A DNA stretch of 23,423 nucleotides from Lachnospiraceae bacterium UBA3692 (lineage in GTDB: Bacteria; Bacillota; Clostridia; Lachnospirales; Lachnospiraceae): contig DFIR01000004.1 of NCBI GenBank assembly GCA_002372815.1, positions 1-23,423 on the forward strand. The letters are read 5' to 3'. A program made the translations under genes and the position numbers. The notes beneath the pieces were generated by a model. That model worked only from the letters and a program-made list of their open reading frames with translations, made no database searches and was not told the origin of the DNA. Each line of letters opens with the position of its first letter. Within the stretch, counting starts at the first letter, position 1. Below, one piece after another: positions 1 to 6,542 of the stretch.

Positions 1-522
1 CTGCATGATCATGTAGTTGAACTCCAGGAAGGAGAGACCCTTCTCCAGACGCTGCACATAGCATCTGGCGCGGAGCATCTCGTTGACGGAGAAGTGCGCG
101 CCCACGTCGCGCAGCAGCTCGATGTAGTTCAGGTTCAGGAGCCAGTCGGCGTTGTTGACCATGATCGCGCCGCCGTCCTCCGGGGTGCCGAAGCGGATGA
201 AGCGCGCCATCTGCTTGCGGAAGCACTCGCAGTTGTGGTCGATGGTCTCTTTGGTCATCATCGTGCGCATGTCGCTGCGGCCGGAAGGGTCGCCGATATG
301 GCCCGTGCCGCCGCCGATCAGCACGACGGGCTGGTTGCCGGCCATCTGGAGCCTGCGCATCAGGCACAGCGCCATGAAGTGGCCCACATGCAGCGAATCC
401 GCCGTGGGGTCAAATCCGATGTAGAAGCGGGCGCCGCCTTTGTTGATCAGTTCCCGGATCTCCGGCTCGTCCGTCACCTGCGCGATCAGTCCGCGCTCCT
501 GCAGTTCCTCATAGATTCCCAT
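1..522 (-). CDS. tyrS: Tyrosine-tRNA ligase, N-terminal part (cut by window edge)
   Basis: Charges tRNA-Tyr with tyrosine in the cytoplasm. The minus strand reads through position 1 for 174 codons and begins MGIYEELQERGLIAQ. It carries the class I signature GFDPTADSLHVGH (HIGH-type motif HVGH at residues 45-48), then IGGGTGHIGDPSGR and NNADWL, all typical of bacterial TyrRS. The KMSKS loop and tRNA-binding C-terminus would lie beyond the left edge. An ATG five codons upstream (535-537) is possible, but it overlaps a GGAGG ribosome binding site placed 8 nt before the ATG at 520-522, so I chose the latter. A tyrosine T-box leader lies directly upstream and explains regulation. Identity is near certain. 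Confidence 0.97.
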   Translation of the reverse strand, partial: MGIYEELQERGLIAQVTDEPEIRELINKGGARFYIGFDPTADSLHVGHFMALCLMRRLQMAGNQPVVLIGGGTGHIGDPSGRSDMRTMMTKETIDHNCECFRKQMARFIRFGTPEDGGAIMVNNADWLLNLNYIELLRDVGAHFSVNEMLRARCYVQRLEKGLSFLEFNYMIMQ

Positions 523-597
523 TTCTCTTGCCTCCATATTCCGCGATGTGTCTTCCCCGCCGCCGGCGACTCCTCCGCGCGGACAGGTCATACAATA

Positions 598-940
598 TGA
601 AAAAAGCCCTCCATCGCATACACTTCTGCTGCGACAGGGGACGAAGGAGTCTTCGCGGTACCACCTCTGCTTCGGACAGGCCTCACAGTCTGCCCCTCAT
701 CATGTGCCAACACACACTTCACGCTGTATCGGGCGCACCCGTCCCTGCCTACTGAGGCATCCGTGACCGCTTCCGCTTCTGACAGCCTGTCTCTGCGGAT
801 CCTGTACGGCACCTGTTCGGAGGGCGGCTCCGGAATGTATTCACACCGCTCTCCTCTGCGTCCTTCCACCAGCCGGGCGCTCTCTGTAAGATTCCTTCGG
901 GCTACTCTTTTCCTTCACAGCCTTCTTATTCGATTGTTTA
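598..940 (-). promoter_or_regulatory. T-box riboswitch (tyrosine specifier) controlling tyrS
   Basis: This leader senses uncharged tRNA-Tyr and lets transcription continue into tyrS when tyrosine charging is low. On the minus strand the conserved T-box core AGGTGGTACCGCG is at 654-666. The stem I specifier loop reads GTGTGAATACATTCCGGAG, placing the Tyr codon UAC at 837-839 followed by a purine. A terminator hairpin with a U-run follows at 599-640. The specifier matches the downstream gene, which is strong internal confirmation. The start near 940 is inferred from the promoter. I did not fold stem II or III. Confidence 0.93.
599..640 (-). terminator. T-box regulated terminator upstream of tyrS
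   Basis: On the minus strand, CCCCTGTCGC (631-640) pairs with GCGATGGAGGG (607-617), with two G-U wobbles and one mismatch, followed by GC and a run of six T at 600-605. This is the leader terminator that tRNA-stabilised antitermination would prevent. Confidence 0.85.
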
Positions 941-943
941 CGC

Positions 944-972
944 ATTATAACAGGAATGCGCCCCAGTTGCAA
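944..972 (-). promoter_or_regulatory. Sigma-A type promoter for the tyrS leader
   Basis: The minus strand shows TTGCAA (967-972), a 17-bp spacer and a perfect TATAAT (944-949). Transcription would start near 937, just before T-box stem I. It sits immediately beside a REP-like palindrome at 981-1026. Confidence 0.85.
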
Positions 973-980
973 GACCCGGC

Positions 981-1026
981 TCACACAGGGGACGGTTCTC
1001 TGTGTGAGGACAGGCAGGAACCGTCC
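981..1026. repeat. REP-like palindrome with two competing hairpins
   Basis: TCACACAG (981-988) and CTGTGTGA (1000-1007) form a perfect 8-bp stem. Overlapping it, GGACGGTTC (990-998) can instead pair with GAACCGTCC (1018-1026), a perfect 9-bp stem. The two folds exclude each other. The CACAGGGGACGGTTCTCTGTG core recurs inverted at 1973-1997 and partly at 11926-11941. I infer a dispersed REP-like family; no transposase is visible nearby. Confidence 0.7.
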
Positions 1027-1079
1027 TCCCATATCCGTGAGAGCCACGGTTCACTTCACGGATGTACATAGACCTGCGC

Positions 1080-1440
1080 GCTGTCTGTCCTGCTGTGCGG
1101 AAGAGGAAATCGACAGTTGGGTAGACAGGTAGAAAAAGGAAGCTGTCTGCCCTGCTGTGCGGAAGGCAAGATCGACAGCCGGATAGACAGATAGAAAGAG
1201 GAAGCTGTCTGTCCTGCTGTGCGGAAGGCAAGATCGACAGCCGGATAGACAGGTAGAAAGAGGATGCTGTCTGTCCTGCTGTGCGGAAGGCTAGATCGAC
1301 AGCCGGATAGACAGGTAGAAAGAGGAAGCTGTCTGTCCTGCTGTGCGGAAGGCAAGATTGACAGCCGGATAGACAGATAGAAAGAGGAAGCTGTCTATCC
1401 TGCTGTGCGGAAGAGGAAATCGACAGTCAGATAGACAGGT
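1080..1440. repeat. 62-bp tandem repeat, about 5.8 units, each a long hairpin
   Basis: Units start at 1080, 1142, 1204, 1266, 1328 and 1390, an exact 62-bp period; the last unit stops after about 51 bp. In each unit CTGTCTGTCC plus GCTGT pairs with ACAGC plus GGATAGACAG, giving a nearly continuous stem of about 15 bp around a loop of roughly 17 nt. Units are contiguous with no unique spacers. The period is not a multiple of three, so the repeat is read in all frames and does not look coding. The first and last units share a loop variant (GAGGAAAT) that differs from the four inner ones (GGCAAGAT). Confidence 0.9.
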
Positions 1441-1462
1441 TTGACGAGGAACATAGAGCGGG

Positions 1463-1554
1463 ATACATGCAAGACAGGGACCATCCTGGGATCTATGTAT
1501 ATTCTGCTGATTCGTCCGGCGAGTGTGTGCCCTGTATTCCTTACGTGCATGTAT
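1463..1554. repeat. Imperfect inverted repeat
   Basis: ATACATGCAAGACAGGG (1463-1479) is mirrored, with a short insertion, by CCCTGTATTCC..TGCATGTAT (1530-1554). It directly follows the 62-bp array and leads into the next repeat module. No gene is seen here. Confidence 0.55.
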
Positions 1555-1555
1555 G

Positions 1556-1643
1556 CTCCGCGAAGTAATCGTGGATTGAACGGGTACAGGCTGCCTTTAT
1601 GTGATACGGCCCGCACAGTGAGCAGTTCTCCCGCGCGGCCCGC
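1556..1643. repeat. ~87-bp repeat, copy A
   Basis: Begins CTCCGCGAAGTAATCGTGG, contains CAGGCTGCCTTTATGTG and ends GCGGCCCGC. Copy B at 1849-1934 matches in order and orientation with scattered substitutions. Its CAGGCTGCCTTTATG (1587-1601) can pair with CATAAAGACAGCCTG (1648-1662), 15 bp with one mismatch, so A with the inverted fragment C could form a large hairpin. Confidence 0.7.
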
Positions 1644-1646
1644 AAC

Positions 1647-1678
1647 GCATAAAGACAGCCTGCATCTGTGCGCTCCAC
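1647..1678. repeat. Inverted fragment C of the ~87-bp repeat
   Basis: The reverse complement of 1648-1666 matches copy B at 1876-1894 in 18 of 19 positions (GATGCAGGCTG then C or T, then CTTTATG). It therefore belongs to the same family as A and B, in the opposite orientation. Confidence 0.65.
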
Positions 1679-1711
1679 TTTGAACGTGCGGCTTGATACA
1701 CTTGATCTGGC

Positions 1712-1770
1712 CAGTGCGCCTGACGGGTCACAAGACGCAGCTTCGGGCTGCGTCTTGTGTTGTCGCACTG
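1712..1770. repeat. Large perfect hairpin with extended outer arms
   Basis: CACAAGACGCAGC (1729-1741) pairs perfectly with GCTGCGTCTTGTG (1747-1759) around a TTCGG loop. Outside it, CAGTGCG (1712-1718) pairs perfectly with CGCACTG (1764-1770). The stem resembles a terminator, but no U-run follows on either strand and no gene abuts it. Confidence 0.8.
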
Positions 1771-1848
1771 TCTGAGCGGATCGCTCATCAGAGCGAGACG
1801 CGAGTTGGGACATTGCCCGGCAGGCGTGCCGGACAGATCTGCGTGTAT

Positions 1849-1934
1849 CTCCGCGAAGTGATCGTGGAACGAACGGATGCAGGCTGCCTTTATGTGGTAC
1901 GGGCCGCACAGGGGACTGTCCCTGTGCGGCCCGC
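1849..1934. repeat. ~87-bp repeat, copy B, ending in a perfect hairpin
   Basis: Direct repeat of copy A. Its right half has evolved into a perfect 13-bp stem: GGGCCGCACAGGG (1901-1913) with CCCTGTGCGGCCC (1920-1932). The loop side resembles the REP-like GCACAGGGGAC core seen at 981 and 1973. A T7 run follows about a dozen bases later (near 1945-1951), so weak plus-strand termination is possible. Confidence 0.7.
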
Positions 1935-1963
1935 AGAGTAACTGTTTTTTTACCTTTTCAGAC

Positions 1964-2001
1964 GGGCCCCCGCACAGAGAACCGTCCCCTGTGTGAGGCC
2001 C
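1964..2001 (-). terminator. Hairpin after telA, built from a REP-like palindrome
   Basis: Right after the telA stop, the minus strand shows GGGCCTCACACAG pairing with CTGTGCGGGGGCCC across a GGGACGGTTCT loop. The inner part is the inverted copy of the 981 palindrome. There is no U-run on the minus side (A-rich sequence follows), so termination or 3' protection is an inference; the hairpin itself is clear. Confidence 0.5.
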
Positions 2002-2022
2002 TTTGTGAGGCGCAAGTATCTG

Positions 2023-3213
2023 TCAGCTGCGGGAAGCCTGGAGGAGCTTCTCGCGGAGCTGGACTTCGATCTGGGCGAGTTCGGCTTCGGCGGCGTGGCG
2101 CTTCTCCTTGCCTTCGTCCTGGATGCGGATGACTTCGTCCATGGTGGAGATGAGCATCTCGTTGGTGTGGCGCAGGGTCTCCATGTCGACGATGCCGCGC
2201 TCGGCCTCCTTGGCGCTCTGGACGGTGGCCAGCTTGAGGGAATCGGCGTTCTTCTTGAGCAGCTCGTTGGTCATGTTGGTGACCTCGTTCTGCGCCTTGG
2301 CCGCCTGGGTGGCGTGCTCGACGCCGATGGCGATGACCATCTGGTTCTTCCACAGCGGGATGGTGTTGACGATCGTGGACTGGATCTTCTCGGCCATGAT
2401 CGTGTTGGAGGACTGGATCATGCGGATCTGCGGGCCGGTCTGCATCGCGACGGTCCGGGTCAGCTGCAGGTCGTAGAGCTTCTTCTCGAAGCGGTCGCAC
2501 TGGTCGGCGAGGTCGTTGGCCGCCTGCGCGTCCTCGGGGAGGCCGCTCTTCTTCGCCTTCTCCTGCAGGACGGGGAGCTGCTCCTCGCGGACCTGTTTCA
2601 GCTTCTTCTTGCCCGCCAGGATGTACATGGACAGTTCCTTGTAGTACTGGAGGTTCAGGTCGTACATGCGGTCGAGGGTCTCCACATCCTTCAGGAGCTG
2701 GATCTGGTGCCTCTCGAGCTCATCGGAGATCGCCTGCACGTTGGTCTCCACCTTGGCGTACTTGTTCTTCATGTCCTGGACTTTGTTGGCGTTCTTCTTG
2801 AAGAGCGCCTTGAAGCCCTTGTCGTTCTCGTCGACCTCAAAGTTCTTCAGTTCCGTCACGAGACCGCTGATCATGTTGCCGACCTCGCCCATGTCCTTGG
2901 AGCGGACGTTGTCCAGCGCCTTCTCGGAGAAATCGGCCATCTTCTTCTGCGTGCCGACGCCGTAGTTGAGGATCGCTTTCGAATTGGTCACGTCGATCTG
3001 GTCCACGAACGCGTCGACCTGCCGCATCTCCTCCTCGGAGAGCAGGTTGGCTTCGGGTTCCACGACGGTCTGGGGCTTCGGCGCTTCCTGCACCGCCGCC
3101 GCCTGCGGTTCCGTGTCAAAGGACAGCGTCGGAACGCCCGCATGCAGATCCGCGAAAACATCCTCCGCCGGAGCCGCCTGTGCCTGTGCCTGGTTCATCA
3201 TCTCGTCTGCCAT
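2023..3213 (-). CDS. telA: TelA/YaaN family toxic-anion-resistance-like protein
   Basis: A soluble, largely alpha-helical protein of 396 residues of the TelA family (Pfam toxic anion resistance, YaaN in Bacillus). An Ala/Gln-rich N-terminal stretch of about 70 residues precedes the conserved core, which includes LLKDVETLDRMYDLN, YILAGKKKL, AMQTGPQIRMIQSSN and NTIPLWKNQMVIAI, all family hallmarks. The biochemical role is not established; members were named for tellurite resistance and are linked to envelope stress. ATG at 3211-3213 is preferred because GGAGGG lies 4 nt before it; an alternative ATG at 3223-3225 would add four residues and overlaps that site. It lies 59 bp after xpaC, as in the B. 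subtilis xpaC-yaaN pair, and is likely co-transcribed. Confidence 0.9.
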   Translation of the reverse strand: MADEMMNQAQAQAAPAEDVFADLHAGVPTLSFDTEPQAAAVQEAPKPQTVVEPEANLLSEEEMRQVDAFVDQIDVTNSKAILNYGVGTQKKMADFSEKALDNVRSKDMGEVGNMISGLVTELKNFEVDENDKGFKALFKKNANKVQDMKNKYAKVETNVQAISDELERHQIQLLKDVETLDRMYDLNLQYYKELSMYILAGKKKLKQVREEQLPVLQEKAKKSGLPEDAQAANDLADQCDRFEKKLYDLQLTRTVAMQTGPQIRMIQSSNTIMAEKIQSTIVNTIPLWKNQMVIAIGVEHATQAAKAQNEVTNMTNELLKKNADSLKLATVQSAKEAERGIVDMETLRHTNEMLISTMDEVIRIQDEGKEKRHAAEAELAQIEVQLREKLLQASRS

Positions 3214-3272
3214 GTTTCCCTCCATTTTTCCTGCTATCGGGTGTATAAACTGCCTGCGCCTCTCTCAAACGG

Positions 3273-4841
3273 TCACTCGTCCCACTTCAGGACAGGACCG
3301 GTCTGCTGCTCCGTCTCCTCCTCCGGCGCGGTCTGGTAGGCGCTGCCGCCCCCGTACCCGCCGTAACCGGTGTCATAGGTATCCCAGCCGCTCCCGGCCT
3401 TTCCGCTGCCGGAAGCTCCCGCAGGTGCCCCGCCGGCCGGCTGGACCATCTGCTGCGCCTCCTTCTTCCGGTCCTCCTCCGCGTTCTGGGCAGCCATGGC
3501 CTCCGCCGCTGCCCGGCGCTTCCGCTCCTTCGCGAGTTCCTTCTGGAGATCGTCCTTGGATAGGCCGTCCTGCTGCAGCATCGTCTTCATGACGGAGATG
3601 TCCGTCGAGACGTCCCAGGCGAGATCCTCGAAGAGGCTGTCCAGGAGCTGCTCGAAGGCCTGGTTGATCGTGTCGAGCGCGTCCTCGATCTCCTTCTTGG
3701 TCCGCGTGATATTGTCTCCGACCTTCGGCTGCCGGTCGAGCTCGATGTAGGCCCGCAGCAGCTTCACGGTGGTAGGGAGATAATAGCTCATCAGCTTGCG
3801 AAGCTCGCCCGCGCTCGCCGGGTTCTTGCGCACCTGGTCGAGGATCCGGTTCATCGTGTGTTCGAGATCGTAGAGCTTCTGCGACATTGTCGGATCGGGG
3901 ATCACGTCGTTGCACTCCCGGATCGTCTGGCTGTAGGACCGTCCCTCCTCCAGGATCGCCCGGACCTGCTCGCTCACGCCGTCCGCCGCCATCGACTGCG
4001 CTTCTTCGGCCGCCTTCGACTCGCGCTCCTGCCGGGACTGCTCCGCCGCCTGATACTGGGCGTACATCTCCTCAGTCAGCATGAGCGTCGTCTCATTGCG
4101 GTCCAGCCATGCCTGCGGAAGCATGTCCTCCTTGATCATCTGACGGATGTCCTCGCGGACCTCCTCCACTGTGCGGCCGGTCTGCCGCGCCAGCTTCTTC
4201 AGTTCGATATATTCCGCGTCGCCGGCCACAGCGCCGTACTCATAGTACCGTTTGACGAGCTCTTTCTTCTTCTTTCCCTTAAAGAACGCAAAGGCAGAGG
4301 CGCCTGTGATCGCCCCGCCGGTCAGAAAAGCGCCGACCGCGGTGCCCGTCGCCCCCAGGAGCAGCGGCAGCGCGCCGAAGAGCAGCGTCGAGACGCCGGC
4401 GAAGATCCCGATCCCGCCGCCGATCATCGCGCCGACACCGGACAGTTTCGAGATCCTGCGCTGCAGGAAAGGCGACAGCCTGCTGGAAAAAGAGGCGTGC
4501 TGCCGCGCATAAGGGGAGTTGCGCCGGTACGGGTTGTCTCCCGCCTCGCGCGCCTTGCGCACGTCAAATCCCTCGCCGGTCCCGGCGGCGCTGTAGCTGC
4601 CGGTGCGCTGCGAGGTCCGGTAGCTGCTGCCCGCAGCCGCCCCCCGCTGGGAAGTCCTGCGCTGTCCGTCGAGCGTCGGGTCCCCGGTGTTCCTGTACAG
4701 TTCCCTGCGCACGTTCTCCGTCACGTCGTCGACCGCGCGCTGGATCGTCTCGCTGATGTCCCCGAAATCCCCGGTGTTGATCGCGTCCGTCACCGCGCCG
4801 AGGATATCGCTGCCGGCATCATACAGATCATTAAAATCCAT
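3273..4841 (-). CDS. xpaC: XpaC-like membrane protein, partner of TelA
   Basis: About 522 residues, longer than typical XpaC (around 200), because of added ends. N-terminal ~130 residues are polar and low complexity, rich in Arg, Ser and Gly. A hydrophobic Gly/Ala-rich segment at about 135-187 gives one or two membrane spans, followed by FFKGKKKKELVKRYY. The C-terminal core has SYYLPTTVKLLRAYIEL and AFEQLLDSLFEDLAWDVSTDI, diagnostic of the XpaC (5-bromo-4-chloroindolyl phosphate hydrolysis) family. The tail is Gly/Tyr-rich (GYGGYGGG) and ends acidic. Function is unknown beyond the family name. I chose ATG 4839-4841 (MDFNDLYD); the longer in-frame start at 4907 gives an atypical basic leader and lies inside the likely 5' leader. 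It heads a two-gene unit with telA. Confidence 0.85.
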   Translation of the reverse strand: MDFNDLYDAGSDILGAVTDAINTGDFGDISETIQRAVDDVTENVRRELYRNTGDPTLDGQRRTSQRGAAAGSSYRTSQRTGSYSAAGTGEGFDVRKAREAGDNPYRRNSPYARQHASFSSRLSPFLQRRISKLSGVGAMIGGGIGIFAGVSTLLFGALPLLLGATGTAVGAFLTGGAITGASAFAFFKGKKKKELVKRYYEYGAVAGDAEYIELKKLARQTGRTVEEVREDIRQMIKEDMLPQAWLDRNETTLMLTEEMYAQYQAAEQSRQERESKAAEEAQSMAADGVSEQVRAILEEGRSYSQTIRECNDVIPDPTMSQKLYDLEHTMNRILDQVRKNPASAGELRKLMSYYLPTTVKLLRAYIELDRQPKVGDNITRTKKEIEDALDTINQAFEQLLDSLFEDLAWDVSTDISVMKTMLQQDGLSKDDLQKELAKERKRRAAAEAMAAQNAEEDRKKEAQQMVQPAGGAPAGASGSGKAGSGWDTYDTGYGGYGGGSAYQTAPEEETEQQTGPVLKWDE

Positions 4842-4922
4842 GTTTCCGTCCCAATAGTGAATACGTTTTCGCCTGCTGTCTCTGTGGCCGAACCGATGTC
4901 CGGGCACACTTTCACAGAAACC

Positions 4923-4951
4923 ATTTTATCCTATTACGGTTTAAATGTTAA
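4923..4951 (-). promoter_or_regulatory. Promoter for xpaC-telA
   Basis: On the minus strand, TTAACA (4946-4951), a 17-bp spacer and TAAAAT (4923-4928). The start would be near 4916, giving a 75-nt leader to the chosen xpaC ATG. Confidence 0.65.
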
Positions 4952-4962
4952 GTGCATGCATA

Positions 4963-4988
4963 AGAAAAAGAGGCCGCGAAACGCGGGG
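4963..4988 (-). terminator. Terminator of the importer operon
   Basis: On the minus strand CCGCG-TTT-CGCGG (4974-4986) is followed by CCTC and a T-rich run (TTTTTCTTA, about 4962-4970). It lies about 75 bp after the yesL-like gene and just before the xpaC promoter, so it separates the two transcription units. Confidence 0.7.
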
Positions 4989-5063
4989 TGTCTGGCACCT
5001 CCGGGTCTCACTGCCTCCGGCTCTGCGGGCTGCTGCGCGGCATGGCCGCACGATATACAGTTT

Positions 5064-5705
5064 TTATTCATCTCCCTCGTACTTCTTGAAGAGACCGCTG
5101 TACAGCTTGGCCCGGAAGAAGCCGGGTCCTGTGAAGCAGAAGGCCAGGAAGATCGGCACCACCGGATATCCGCCGATGAGCACGAACGGGATCGGCAGCA
5201 GGAAGAGGACCCCCTGCGCGATCGTCCGCAGCGTGAGGAGGCCGAAGGTGGCCATCGAGAAGGCGGTCTTGAGTGTTCCGCCCACCGTGTTGCGGTAGCG
5301 GGAGAGCACCGGGAAGACGTACAGCGCGATCAGGTACGCCACGATCGCCGCCGCGTACAGGAGGATGATGACGAAGCCGGGGAACTGGTCCCCCTGCATG
5401 CGCAGGATCCGCCAGTCCACGAACATGGCGCCGAACAGCAGGACCATGCCGGCCCAGATGATCGTCGCCTGCTTGAAGTTCTCGCGGAAGGACTTGAAGA
5501 ATGCGGAGGTGATGTAGCACTGCTCTCCCCTCGCGATCTTCAGAAGCAGATAATGCTCGGCGGTGAAGGCCGCTCCGGCGGTGACGACGGGGAGGCTCAG
5601 GAGGAGCGTCCAGAAATTCAGGATCACGAGATCCGCGACGACTTCCATAAACTGCACGAGCGGGCTGTCCAGCCGCATGAAGCCCCATCCTCTTTCATTG
5701 TCCAT
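5064..5705 (-). CDS. YesL-like DUF624 membrane protein
   Basis: A 213-residue integral membrane protein with about five hydrophobic segments, for example LVILNFWTLLLSLPVVTAG, IIWAGMVLLFGAMF and VIILLYAAAIVAYLIALYVF. The opening pattern, FMEVVADLVILNFWTLLLSLPVVTAGAA with a following YLLLKIARGE, is typical of DUF624/YesL proteins. These are recurrently found beside pectin and rhamnogalacturonan ABC importers; their biochemical role is not known. It is the last gene of the operon, 15 bp after the SGNH gene and with a GAGGG ribosome binding site. A helper role in import or membrane adaptation is inference. Confidence 0.85.
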   Translation of the reverse strand: MDNERGWGFMRLDSPLVQFMEVVADLVILNFWTLLLSLPVVTAGAAFTAEHYLLLKIARGEQCYITSAFFKSFRENFKQATIIWAGMVLLFGAMFVDWRILRMQGDQFPGFVIILLYAAAIVAYLIALYVFPVLSRYRNTVGGTLKTAFSMATFGLLTLRTIAQGVLFLLPIPFVLIGGYPVVPIFLAFCFTGPGFFRAKLYSGLFKKYEGDE

Positions 5706-5720
5706 CAGTCTGTTCCCTCT

Positions 5721-6488
5721 TTATTCCTTTTCGCTCTTTTCGATCGCTTCCTTCTGCTGCTCCCAGCCCTGCCCGGAGCTGGAGAATTCCATGTAAGGAT
5801 AGACGGACGCCCTGGCGTCCGCGTCGACGTCCTCCGCATCCCGCGCCACCAGGAGGTCGGCGTAGGTCCCGCCGAGGGCGCGGAGCCCGTCGGCAATGAA
5901 TCCCGCGTAGACCGCTGCCCCGTGCACGGACAGATGGGAATTGTCAGCCGGGTACACGTAGAGTGCCCGGGAGGCGAAGTCTCCGACCGCCGCCAGATAT
6001 TGTTCCGAGGCTGCCGTCAGGTCGATGCAGGGAACCTGCTCCGCCGCCGCGAGTCTGCGCACAGCGTCCGGATAGTCCCCGTGGCTGCCCGGAAGGAATC
6101 TCCCGGTCTGCGGGTCGAACAGCCGCCTTGCGAGGGATGTCACAAGGACCGGCAGCGCGCCGTGCCTGCGGGCTGTCTCGATGAAGAGACGCAGGTTGTC
6201 CGTGTACTCGCCGTAAGGGTCCGCGTAGCGCAGCGGATCGGCTTGCTTCTCGTCATTGTGCCCGAACTGGATGAGCAGGACATCCCCCTCCTCCAGATAG
6301 GCGTCGACCTGCGCGAGCCTTCCCTGCGCAATAAAAGACTTCGTGCTCCTGCCATTGATGGCAAAACTGCGCACGAAGACATCCTCCTTCACATAAAGGA
6401 GGAGCCCCTGCGACAGTCCGGTCTGCGGGTAGGTCGCGATCCTGTTGAAAGTGACCGTACTGTCGCCGGCATAGATGATACGTCTCAT
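5721..6488 (-). CDS. SGNH-type rhamnogalacturonan acetylesterase-like hydrolase
   Basis: Predicted to remove acetyl esters from rhamnogalacturonan oligosaccharides. The 255-residue protein starts MRRIIYAGDSTV, with the nucleophile Ser10 in GDST (block I). Block II is around Gly46 in NGRSTKSF, block III is GHND with Asn78, and the Asp/His pair of block V is Asp182/His185 in DNSHLSVHG. This arrangement fits the RhgT/YesT group. There is no signal peptide, so it would act in the cytoplasm on imported oligomers. The start has a strong GGAGGAG site 6 nt upstream. It sits between the permease genes and the YesL-like gene. A different ester substrate cannot be excluded. Confidence 0.88.
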   Translation of the reverse strand: MRRIIYAGDSTVTFNRIATYPQTGLSQGLLLYVKEDVFVRSFAINGRSTKSFIAQGRLAQVDAYLEEGDVLLIQFGHNDEKQADPLRYADPYGEYTDNLRLFIETARRHGALPVLVTSLARRLFDPQTGRFLPGSHGDYPDAVRRLAAAEQVPCIDLTAASEQYLAAVGDFASRALYVYPADNSHLSVHGAAVYAGFIADGLRALGGTYADLLVARDAEDVDADARASVYPYMEFSSSGQGWEQQKEAIEKSEKE

Positions 6489-6542
6489 CGGCTCCTCCTC
6501 TGGTTTGTTATGAAATTGCAGGCCGCAGCCGGATGATACCGG

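Noticed and set aside
938..1355. Minus-strand open frames across the 62-bp array
   Set aside because: The period is not a multiple of three, so the frames simply read the same repeat in successive registers; there is no ribosome binding site or family resemblance.
1080..1440. CRISPR array
   Set aside because: The 62-bp units are contiguous, with no unique spacers between repeats, and no cas gene is nearby.
1729..1759. Intrinsic terminator
   Set aside because: The stem is perfect, but neither strand has a U-run after it and no gene ends next to it, so it is listed as a structural repeat.
1541..1909. Minus-strand frame of about 120 codons in the repeat module
   Set aside because: It runs through hairpins and repeat copies, has no convincing start site, and its composition follows the repeats.
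1993..3339. Long plus-strand frame of 448 codons
   Set aside because: It is antisense to telA; its protein is Leu/Val/Asp-rich shadow sequence of a GC-rich gene.
3858..6536. Plus-strand frame of 892 codons
   Set aside because: It crosses xpaC, a terminator, the yesL-like gene and the SGNH gene antisense; those have clear family motifs and ribosome binding sites.
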